DNA from: Orobanche coerulescens
Taxonomy: Eukaryota > Streptophyta > Magnoliopsida > Lamiales > Orobanchaceae
DNA length: 64,000 nt
Assembly: GCA_033398695.1 (NCBI GenBank)
Contig: CM065816.1
Location: forward strand, 134,389,358-134,453,357
Direction: 5' to 3'
The notes beneath the pieces were generated by a model. It was not told the origin of the DNA. It saw only the letters and a program-made list of their open reading frames with translations, and searched no databases. The translations under genes and the position numbers were made by a program. Each line of letters begins with the position of its first letter. Within the stretch, counting starts at the first letter, position 1. Of this stretch, positions 45,175-54,309 are shown in pieces.

Positions 45175-45268
45175 GAAACAAGTTTCTCCTTCAATGAAAC
45201 ATCTCGTTTAGATAGATTTTGTTAAATGTTTTGAATCTAATCATCATCAAAATACTTTTGAATCAACA

Positions 45269-45430
45269 ATCTCCCCCTTTTTGATGATGTCAAAACATTT
45301 AATATATACCTGTTAAACCATTTAAAAAATGTCGAATCAAAGTAATTTGTTCGATATGTTAGTATGTTCGGTTTTAGAGTGTTTCTCCCCCTTTTTGACA
45401 TTAACAAAAAGGACTCCCCCTGAAATGTTG
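45269..45430 (-). other. Repeated polypurine tracts
   Basis: Minus strand shows AAAAAGGGGGAGA next to the LTR (45269-45285), a second AAAAAGGGGGAGA near 45388-45402, and CAGGGGGAGTCC near 45411-45422. Multiple PPT copies upstream of the 3' LTR are a described Sirevirus feature. Confidence 0.75.
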
Positions 45431-45663
45431 CGTATACAACAAAATACAACAATTTAAATACGTAGGTCAAAACAGAACACATAACTAAGGCATGAACGAT
45501 CCAAAGTACATATGAAGCAATGAGTATGAAAAACATCGAAGGGAATGCGCATTTGATTAACGAAAAAAAATCCAAACATTACAAGCAAATAACCAAAGCA
45601 TATGACATCAAAAACACATGAAATAAAGTTTGCTACATCGAGAATCAAGATCCTAAAAAAAAA
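45431..45663 (-). other. Non-coding stretch after the accessory gene
   Basis: AT-rich; no motif beyond the PPT copies. Open frames here lack any domain. Confidence 0.5.
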
Positions 45664-46936
45664 CTAAGGTGCTTGGTCGGATGAGGAGGATGGAAACGGG
45701 AAAGATGGATGAGTGAATCGGATAAAGTCTTCAATCAACCCACGAACTACTTGAACTTTCGAAAGGACTCCTTGAACTTCTGTACGGAGAGAACGAACAT
45801 CTTCACGAATTTCGAGCTGTGAAGTTTCGATGCTACGCATCCGGGTAATGAGATCACTCTCCTCTTCCTCGGTAAGTGATTCTCTCATCGGTCGTTTGCC
45901 TTTAGAGGTAGGCTTCCTCACAAAGGCTCCTATTTGAAGTTCTCGAATGGTGTTCGGCCCACGCATAGTAATCCGTTCTTCCGGCGTCAGCATTCTAGTC
46001 CCTTTCTCCACTAGATCATCTTTCTTAAGATACATAATGAGAATCCAGCCCCGATTGACGGTCCTCATATAATGCATGGCCTTGAGTGAGTAGTCGGAAA
46101 TCTCATTGCCGCTGGACACAGGAACGGCCTTGTCTTTCGTTAAGTCCACTTTATGAAACTTAAAAATCGCCATTATGATGTAGCCGTATGGCATTCCAGC
46201 CTTTCGGGACCTTGAGGCGTAGTTTGGACCGAAAGATCTCGCCTTTGAATTTCATCCAACCCGTAACAATGGCGGAAAAATCAATCCTATCATCGTTCAG
46301 CACTCGATATACCACATGCTTGTCGATCCCAACCAATTTGTGTTGTGTGTTGACTTTAGGCATGATGCATTTTGTGAGCGTGACCAATAAGAGCCGAATA
46401 TTAATGCCGAAGTCGTTATTCTCGAAGACCTCATCGGTGATATCGATGACGGATTTCGAGCTTAAGAACTCCTTGACTTTAAGCTCAGTCACATCAGATT
46501 CTTCAGCTATAGACTTCCCCGAACAATCAAAACCATCCGACGATAACCCAAACAAGTGATTCAAAATCTCCGAGGAGACTTTCACCACTGTACCCCCAAC
46601 CAAACTTCCCAAAACTAAGGACGAAGATCCTTCACTCTCAGCAACATATAGATTCGCGTAAAATTCACGAATCAATTCGAGAAAAATGGGTTCTCTACAC
46701 TCAACAAAACGAGATATGCTAATTGAAGAAAAGAATTCGGAAATAACAATGTTCGCCCGTTCCAGACTATGGAAATTGAAATAGTACCAATCCGTCAGGT
46801 GTTCTTGTGGGAGGATTTCCAAAAATACCTTGAATGCGGTAGAAGACATGAAATGAGAAGCATCAAAATCTGGACCGCGGGTACATTTTGAGCTGTTGCA
46901 TTGCTTTTCCATAGCAACTCTTCCTTTGCTCGACAT
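45664..46936 (-). pseudogene. Accessory gene after pol (plant-transposon-domain protein)
   Basis: The frame 46936-46160 (258 codons) overlaps 46194-45664 (176 codons), so one frameshift near 46180 splits a protein of about 420 residues. Blocks: LELIREFYANLYVAE, GGTVVKVSSEILNHLFGL, then MPYGYIIMAIFKFHKVDL. These correspond in order to FFREA, GGVQVDISLETIRKVFG and LAFGMQLSWILEKLGV of the gene at 11877-14519, and resemble the putative plant transposon protein domain. The C-terminus has a coiled-coil stretch (TRMRSIETSQLEIREDVRSL) and a Ser-rich end. No signal peptide or membrane anchor is seen, so an Env role is not supported. The ATG at 46936 is preceded by its own TATA and array. Confidence 0.8.
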
Positions 46937-47425
46937 GATTTTGAGTAGGAATTGAAAGATTTGATGAAGATTATCAGAAGTATAGGAATCGGATTCAGCT
47001 AGGGTTCTTTCTCAGAAATGTGATTTGGAGCTTGCATGCGTAATGAAAGGGTGGTTGACTTTCTGGACTGTTCAGAGTTTATATAGGAGAATGAAAAATT
47101 TTAATTAGCGTACGCAAGGAGTATGGGTTTAGCATGCGCTATGCATTTATAGGCTGCTTACTGGACTGTCCAGTAGCATATATCGAAATAAGACAAGTTT
47201 TAGTTAGCGTACGCAGGGTTAATGGGTTAGCGTACACTATCGAAGAAAAATTCGTTCAGGAATATGAGATTAGCGCGTATTAAAGATATAAGGCTAGTGC
47301 GCGCTAGCGAATGAAACATTTCAAAGAAATTGATTTCTCGAGTAGATAACTAGATTTCAAAAATGGTCAAGATGTCCCATACAAAGTTGCAAACGAATAT
47401 TATTAAAGGATTCCTCTGGAAGAGG
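46937..47425 (-). promoter_or_regulatory. Pol-to-accessory spacer with array and TATA
   Basis: Minus sense: degenerate TAGCGYRCGCTA motifs between 47306 and 47105 (for example TAGTGCGCGCTA at 47295), with CTGGACTGTCCAG inside, then TATATAAA at 47085-47078, then the accessory ATG 142 bp downstream at 46936. It repeats the array-then-TATA design of the element's LTR. I infer an internal promoter. Confidence 0.65.
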
Positions 47426-48811
47426 TTATGTAAATATATCAGCAAGTTGATCTTTCATCCCGACAAAAATTAAGCAAATGTCTTTCTTTTGCACATGATC
47501 ACATAAAAAGTAATGTCTAATATCTATATGCTTAGTCCTACTATGAAACACGGGATTTTTGCTCAAATTAATTGCATTAGTGTTATCACATAAAATAGGG
47601 GTATTTTTAAAATAAATGTCGTAGACGCGGAGTTGATTTTTAATCCATAATACCTGAGCACAGGCACTCCCTACAACAACATATTCGGCCTCAGCTGTAG
47701 ACAACGCTACACTAGTTTGCTTTTTACTTCCCCAATATATTAAACATGAGCCAATGAAGTGACATGTACCACTAGTACCCTTTTTATCAATTTTACATCT
47801 ACCGAAATCGGCGTCACTGTATGCAATCAAATTAAAATCCAAGCAAGAAGGATACCATAGACCTAAACCGATGGTCCCATTCAAATAATGAAAGATACAT
47901 TTACAAGCAATTAAATGGGATTCCTTAGGATTAGACTGGAATCGAGCACATAAGCACGTAACAAATATTATGTCTGGACTAGAAGCAGTTAAATATAGCA
48001 AAGATTCGATCATACCTCGATATAATTTTTGATCCACGGGTTTGCCATTTTCATCTTTTTCTAATTTCAATGATGAAGACATTGGCGTTAAAATCACTTT
48101 GCTACTCTCCATTTTGAATTTCTTGAGGAGATCGTGAGAGTACTTCATTTGATGGATAAAAATTCCATCTTCGCATTGTTTAATTTGAAGTCCGAGGAAG
48201 AATGTTAATTCTTCCATCATACTCTTCTCGAACTCTCCCTTAAGATTAGAAAAATCTTGGCACAATGATTCGTTAGTAGCCCCAAAAACAATGTCATCAA
48301 CATAAATTTGGCAAACAAGTATATCATTATCCAATATTTTTACAAACAAGGTATTATCGACTTTACCTCTTTTATAATCATTAGCAATTAAGAATTGACT
48401 TAAACGATCATACCATGCTCGGGGTGCTTGTTTCAAACCGTAGAGCGCCTTGTTGAGCTTGTAGACGTGATTCGGGAATTGGTGATCTTCATAACCGGGA
48501 GGTTGCTTGACATATACTTCTTCTTGAATATAGCCATTCAAGAATGCACTTTTCACATCCATTTAGTATAGCTTGATCTTCTTTTGAGCCGCAAATGCAC
48601 ATAACAATCGGATGGCTTTGAGTCGAGCCACGGGAGCAAAACTTTCTTCATTATCAAGACCTTCTTCTTGATTATACCCTTGTGCGACCAAACGAGATTT
48701 ATTTCGAATTGGGTAACTGTCTTCGTCACGCTTAATTTTGTGCACCCATTTAGTCCCGATAATTGTTTTATCTTTAGGAGCGGGAACTAAATTCCATACG
48801 TTATTGTGCAT
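47426..48811 (-). pseudogene. Copia RT and RNase H (second Sirevirus-like)
   Basis: 48811-48563 has [20 protein letters not shown] and [14 protein letters not shown] single stop (TAG, 48562-48564) precedes the 378-codon frame 48562-47426 with [24 protein letters not shown], the catalytic YVDDIVFGA, LYLTASSPDI, RNase H AYSDADFG, STAEAEYVVVG, CDNTNAI and HSRTKHIDIRHYFL. All catalytic residues are readable. The C-terminus ends ADIFT then stop, short of the usual tail, so the RNase H C-terminus is slightly truncated. Confidence 0.93.
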
Positions 48812-48844
48812 GAACTGAACAAGCTCCTCTTACATTGCCATCAT

Positions 48845-49508
48845 CTAACTTTCATCATCAAGAGCCTTGGATATATTTTTGGGTTCTATCTCGGATATGA
48901 AGGCACAATGAGCAAAATACTCAGTGGTCCTTCTTCGAGTTTGAACACCATCTTCAATATTTCCAATCACGAGATCTTTTGGATGGTCTTTAATGTGCTT
49001 CCAGTCTTTAGGTAACTCCTCGATTGACTTCTTTTGAATTTCCGAAATTTTTTCCATTTCGTCCGAAAAAATACCTACATCATCAAAATGTTCTACCTTT
49101 CTCGGGGGTGAGATCATATCGTTGAATTTAACATGAATAGATTCTTCAACTTTATTTGTTCTAATGTTATAAACACGATATGCTTTGCTATTCGTAGCAT
49201 AACCCAAAAATATTCCGGAGTTGGATTTAACATCAAATTTACCCAAGTTATCCTTACCATTAATTAGAATAAACATATTGCAATCAAAAGGATGAAAGTA
49301 GGATATATTTGGCTTTTTACCTTTCCATAATTCATACGGAGTTTTAAGATGAGTTCTACGAACATGAACTCGGTTAATCACATAGCATGCCGTAAAAATT
49401 GCTTCAGCCCAAAAATATTGTGGAAGAGAATATTCGTTAAGCATAGTCCTTGACATTTCTTCCAAAGATCGATTTTTCCTTTCAACAACCCCATTTTGTT
49501 GAGGCGTA
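48845..49508 (-). pseudogene. Copia integrase C-terminal half, cut by CACTA
   Basis: Reads NGVVERKNRSLEEMSRTML, QYFWAEAIFTACYVINRVH, KTPYELWKGKKPNISYFHPF and the C-terminal GYATNSKAYRVYN block. Upstream of the TPQQN motif the frame ends at the CACTA border, so two of the three catalytic acidic residues and the zinc domain are missing from the window. Confidence 0.9.
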
Positions 49509-49960
49509 CACTACACCATATATGCGTTTCAGAAACACCTGAAAAACTGTGTTCAAAAGTCCAAAAAGTGTTGCTGAAGGCAAAAAAACAGGCTACGACT
49601 GCACTTTGACCAAATTTTAAGGTGTTACAAAAACGGCCGCAACCATAGGGGTCTAAGGTAACACTTTTCTTGTTTTTGGTAACATGTGAAAAAAGTGTAA
49701 CAATAGACCCCTATGCCAACACTTTTCTTGTTTGTGCCTACACTAGATTTTGTGTTGCTGTAGACTTAAGGCCACACTTCTATATATCTAGTGACACAAA
49801 TATTTGTGTAGCTGTAGGCCTATGCTAACACTCATGAGGTCTAGTGTAACATTAAATTGTGAAACACTTTGACATCTTTACCAACAACTTTAACACTATG
49901 GCAACACTTATATATGAATAGTTCCAACTTTTGCCAACACACTTTTAATCTTTGCCAACA
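49509..49960. repeat. CACTA terminal inverted repeat and subterminal repeats
   Basis: TIR CACTACACCATATATGC matches the other CACTA end (CACTACGCCATAAGTGC). Subterminal words TTACACTTTT / GTAACACTTTTC and TGTTGC occur about every 20-60 bp. The preceding GTA at 49506-49508 may be one copy of the 3-bp target duplication. Confidence 0.8.
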
Positions 49961-50311
49961 CAATTTTTATATTTTGCCAACAAGAAGAATTACAAATTAG
50001 TGTCTATGGCTATATTTTCGCAGGTTTTTACCAATATTTTCATGGTAAAAAGCAACATGTTATATTGGAAAATAGATATTACCATAAAACAATCAATACC
50101 ATTAAACATTGTCAACCATAACAACATCTAAATATTCAATGTATAATCAAACAGCCAATTGCATTTAGGTAACCCAACATCTAAAATCTAACTTAAAATG
50201 TCATTCAACAATTAACTTAAGTACTATTTAATAGCTAAGAACAAGTTACCACCGAAATCCATAAATATAACAAAACTACTTGAGTCACTTAGCAAAATTT
50301 CATCATCTCAG

Positions 50312-50335
50312 CCCCCCCCCCCCCCCAAAAAAAAA
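50312..50335. repeat. C15-A9 homopolymer junction
   Basis: A run of about 15 C followed by about 9 A. Such runs are prone to sequencing error; length should not be trusted. Confidence 0.9.
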
Positions 50336-50339
50336 TGAC

Positions 50340-50545
50340 AACTCTAGTTGCCTCATGGTCTACGTCGAGCAGAACGTTTTGCGTCTCCGACTTCTTTCCT
50401 CGCACTACCAGTTGTAGAGTATGTTGTTGTATTTGAGAAGAGCCCGCATTATCTCCCTCAGTTGAAGGAAGTTTCTAGCCTCCACTGCTATGCTGGCTAG
50501 TTTGTGGTATCTGGTTGCCCTTTATGAAGGAAGTTCCCAGCCTCA
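50340..50545 (-). CDS. Probable last-exon remnant of a minus-strand gene
   Basis: Minus strand reads GTSFIKGNQIPQTSQHSSGG in one frame. After a stop, a nearby frame ends GSARKEVGDAKRSARRRP followed by TGA at about 50350, a plausible basic C-terminus. Near-duplicate words GAGGCTRGRAACTTCCTTC occur twice. It lies between the CACTA subterminal repeats and the chromovirus, on the same strand as the exons at 60.4-62.9 kb. A link to them is an inference. The family is not recognised. Confidence 0.3.
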
Positions 50546-50895
50546 GTTGGTCAGTATACCAAGAACACTTGCATACAATTTCAAAATTATTATCAAAGAA
50601 AATAAACCTTGAACTTGGTGTAAACTAATGACAAAAAATAAACATTGACTAGCACGTATGCAAACATCTTCACTCATATATTGTAATACCCGGTTGTAAT
50701 TCAGTTATTATCATTCAGTATTTATCATTCAGTAATTTCACTCATTAATGATCATTTATCACTCATATTCAATCATGGTATTCATCATTCAGAGTAATTG
50801 TATCGTGTATCAATCGTCATTCATCACTAATATAATTGGAGTGTCGTGCCGTGTTATCATCATCGTCATTTTCATTGTGGACTGTGCGTGAGGAG

Positions 50896-51462
50896 TAGCG
50901 CACGCTACGTACTCTTTTTAGCGCACGCTAATCGAGTATAGGTAGCGCACGCTACCACTCAGTATTAGCGCACGCTAAGGTTACCCTGGCTGCAGTCCAG
51001 AAGGTACTGGACTGCAGGTGAGTTATAAGTAGTGCACGCTACGAATGGTAAGTAGCGCGTGCTAGTGGGTTGTATTAGCGCACGCTAATAATTGCTATAG
51101 CGCGCGCTAAGGACGGATCAGGTTGAGTCCAGTGGCTACTGGACTGCACTGGATTAATTCATAGCGCACGCTATGAGTAATATTTAGCGTACGCAAACGG
51201 TGTAGTAGCGCACGCTAAATATTAGTTGTAGCGCACGCTACCGAGGTCAGATCAGGGGACAGACGGTTTCTGGATTCCAGTACTGGGCATCTAATTATTC
51301 GTTAGTGCACGCTAACCATGGGTATTAACGCACACTAATGGTATGGTTGTAGCGCACGCTACAAAAGGTACGTAGCGCGCGCTACCGTTTTCGGACAGTG
51401 GGTACTGGACTACCCAAAATTACCCGTTAGCGCACGCTACGCACAAGGGCCAGCGCACACTA
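50896..51462 (+). repeat. TAGCGYRCGCTA near-palindrome array (gypsy 5' LTR)
   Basis: About 18 copies of TAGCGCACGCTA or close variants. Starts at 50896, 50919, 50943, 50966 and then 51030, 51053, 51076, 51098 show 22-24 bp spacing within clusters. Clusters are separated by CTGGACTGCA-type inverted repeats, one with perfect 11-bp arms (50990-51017). A TATA box follows 12 bp after the last copy. Confidence 0.95.
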
Positions 51463-51474
51463 ACCTGGAGTGAT

Positions 51475-51481
51475 TATATAT
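51475..51481 (+). promoter_or_regulatory. TATA box of the second chromovirus LTR
   Basis: ATTATATATTGG directly downstream of the motif array. The partner LTR has CTATATATTGG at 58207-58216. Confidence 0.65.
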
Positions 51482-53079
51482 TGGACAGTTAGCCTGAGTT
51501 TCGTCATTTCTCATTTCCCTTCGTTTTTGGAGCGACTTCGGGCGATTTTGGGCGACTTGGAGTGTTCCCTTCGAGCTGCTATCACCTATCATCATATTCA
51601 AGTCTTTGAGTTGGATTATCATCACTTCATCATCTCCTTAACATCAAATCAAAGGTATTAATCTCTTGGATCTAGAATTTCGGATTGTTGGGTTTTTTCT
51701 TCTGATTTCTTCGTGTAAGCTTGGATTGTTGTTGGAATACATTAGATATGGATTATCTACCCTGGATAAATATATTCCTACAGATTTAGTGGCTATTTTC
51801 AGAATTATTTCAAGAACCCTTAGGGTTGACTTCGGTTAATTTGGGGATTTTCCGATTGTTGTTGTTGTAAACTTGAATTGTGGATTTCTATGAGATTATT
51901 GATGTCATTGATAGTGTTTTGCTGGTTTGAATCAATCATTTGAAGTTGGTTCGATATTTTGGGTTTGGTTATAACCAACGGGAAGGATATTCTCAACGTT
52001 TTCGTTAGAGTACATCTACGAGTTCGGATATTGTTGTATCGACGTTTGAGTCGGTATGATCGTATTTGATTCGTGTAATGATCAAATATTTGGTATATTG
52101 TGTTATTCAAGGTTGTTCGAGCGACCGACATTTCATTTAGGATGTTGTTCGCGAACGGACATTCTTCATCGTTGTTGTGTAAGTTAACTCTTACTCGGCT
52201 AAAAGGATACTCATTCCTTTTGTTGTTGATTGCTCATAATCATAACTCATTCATCATGGTATTAATCATATTGAGACTTGTAATTGTCGGATAATCATTT
52301 CATTCACGAGGAACGACGGTTCCAAATCATTTCGTTGGGTTATCAATCACGTCACTATTATTCTCATCTCGGTGAGTCATCTTGGCCTTGTCGAATTATT
52401 ATTCATTGATATTCATTGTGGTCATTCTCGTTCACATGACCTTCTGGGTTCATATTACGTGGCCGGGTGTGGCTGTGTGGAATTTTTAGTCGGGCACACG
52501 ATGGTCATGTATTGGGTTCACCGATACATTGGACCGTGCACACGGTAACGCTTACCTCCGTGAGACTAATTAGGTACAAGGACGGGTGTGTCCGGACATT
52601 CGTCTTGTACAGTTGCACAGCACATTACGGGCGTACTATGATACTCCTCTTCAGCGTAATTCATAACTATGAATATTTCATAACTTCAGTTAATTCATGA
52701 TTATGTATTTTCAACCCTTGAGGATTGTTGTTACGTATGGCGGCCCGTTGGGGATTTTGTTTTCGTGTCACGGCAAGGCAAAGGCACGGAAGAGCATCTT
52801 GTGGCGAGAGTCCCAGATAATACTAGTAGGGGGCCCAGTCATTTCGTTTGTTTGATCATTTGATCATTTGATTATTCCGTCATTTGTATTTTCCGCTGCA
52901 AATTCCGTTTGAGATGTTTAATTGTTCAGGGTGGTGTATTTTATCTCCATATAAAATATACTAGTATTCGGTTTAGTCCTGGTGTGTTGTACTTAAACTC
53001 CTCATCGGAGTACTTGGTAATATAATGTGGTTCGGTACTACAATTATATTATTTAATTCATCACTTTCATTTCGAGAAG

Positions 53080-53976
53080 TTGTTTGCTATGGTAGAGTGT
53101 CCTGAAGGACACAAAGTTTCTGTTGCGGCTTACTACCTGCGTAAGAGCGCACATTCTTGGTGGTTGTCGTTGAAGCCCACCGAAGGATCATGTACTTGGG
53201 ATCAGTTCAAAACTCTCATGATGGAGAGGTATTATCCGGCCCCGCTCAGGGAGGCGAAACTGTCAGAATTACTCACCCCCGACCCCACAGCAGACGAGGA
53301 TGTTCTCGCCATTGCCGAGAAATTTCAGGAACTTCTTTCTTTCGCCTCATCCATCATTCATTCAGAGGCGGATAAAATCAAGTATTTCAGTAAGAGGCTG
53401 AAACCCCGTATGAGACTTCAGTTGCTTAATCATAATTGCACCACGTTGGCCGAATTCATTGAGAAAGCTCTCACCTACGAGCTTACTGCTAAGGAGATTG
53501 CTAAGCAGCAACCTTCATCTGCTAGCAAGAAGTCCAAGAACCGTAATCAGCCTGACGGCAGTCAGGCCGCTTTCAAGAAACCCCATGCGGACTCTTCTTT
53601 TTCTGAGTGACCTCCTGTGTCGTCTAAACCCGCGGAATCTCAGTCTCGAGCGGCCAGTTCGGCCATCACCTGTTTTAACTGTGGGGATCTTGGTCATCTC
53701 AGTACCAAGTGTCCGAGACAGACTATCACGTGTCATAATTGTGGGATTGCTGGGCATAAGGCCCGTTTTTGCCGTAGGGACTCCAAACCTACTCAGACAT
53801 CATCTCAGGCGCCTAAGCAGTCATCCGTTCAGAATCAGGCCACTCAATCAGCGTCGTTTAAAACGACAGGAGCGACTAAAGGTGGAGCCTATAGCCGTGA
53901 GACGGAGCGTCGGTCTGGGACTAGCAAGCCCGGATTTATGAGACGAAGAAGACCGATGATCCGGAGGCCCGAATGA
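53080..53976 (+). pseudogene. Chromovirus gag, N-terminally deleted
   Basis: One frame interrupted by a TGA at 53608-53610. It holds KVSVAAYYLRKSAHSWWLSL, TWDQFKTLMMERYYPAPLRE and FSKRLKPRMRLQLL (retrotransposon gag), a Lys/Ser-rich linker, and two CCHC knuckles, CFNCGDLGHLSTKC and CHNCGIAGHKARFC. The amino-terminal part was removed by the LTR/gag deletion. The ATG at 53080 is accidental. Confidence 0.9.
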
Positions 53977-54309
53977 TCTCAAGTACACTCGATATTCTAT
54001 CTCAACTTTGTGTGTACCCTTTTTGATCTTGGTGCATCGCATTCATTCATTTCCGAGTCATGTTTGAGTAGACTACGTGCAGTCTTGCTACTAGTTGTGA
54101 GCCTTATGTCATTGGCCTACTGACGGTAGACGAATTATCGTGTCGTGAGATTCAGAATTATCCGATTCAGTTTCATGGTCGTGTATGGCCAGCAGACCTA
54201 ATCGTAGTAGATTTTTCGAGGGACGACGTCATCTTGGGTATTGATTGGATGGATCGTCATGATGCCATCATTAGTGTCCGTAAGCGTATGATCACTATCA
54301 TTTCAGACG
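53977..54309 (+). pseudogene. Chromovirus protease, broken, active site changed
   Basis: Readable blocks: TLFDLGASHSFISES (54019-54063), where family members have FDSGASHSF, and later VVDFSRDDVILGIDWMDRHD-like sequence. The Ser after the catalytic Asp is Leu (CTT, 54028-54030). Stops and a frame change separate it from gag and pol. Confidence 0.8.

Larger units (their letters stand above)
43722..45268 (-). repeat. 3' LTR of the second Sirevirus-like copia
   Basis: The right border ...GAATCAACA at 45268 adjoins a PPT. The left border is estimated at TGTATTGAG (43722) or a few bases beyond; no partner LTR is available. Its own-sense U3 carries the TAGCGCACGCTA array (45174-44372) followed by a TATA box at 44327-44334. 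Confidence 0.75.
43722..49508 (-). mobile_element. Second Sirevirus-like copia, 5' part lost
   Basis: Minus strand: 3' LTR (43722-45268), repeated polypurine tracts, accessory gene (46936-45664), spacer with palindrome array and TATA, RNase H/RT (48811-47426) and the integrase C-terminal half (49465-48845). The integrase is cut at the TPQQNG block by the CACTA end at 49509; protease, gag and 5' LTR are not in the window. It is a different family from the Sirevirus-like copia at 9807-22033 but has the same gene order. Confidence 0.88.
50682..53072 (+). repeat. 5' LTR of the second chromovirus, end deleted
   Basis: Starts TGTAATACCCGG. Matches 57401-59815 closely. Contains the palindrome array 50896-51462 and TATA at 51475-51480. 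After TTTCATTTC the sequence jumps into gag coding DNA, where the partner LTR continues GCCTGGTGGGTCC. Confidence 0.94.

Noticed and set aside
50312..50335. C15-A9 run as a transposon tail or G-quadruplex
   Set aside because: Homopolymer with likely sequencing slippage; no target duplication or element border.
50896..51462. Evenly spaced repeats resembling a CRISPR array
   Set aside because: Repeats are 12 bp, imperfect and palindromic, spacers only about 11 bp and conserved between the two LTRs; the DNA is a plant retrotransposon LTR.
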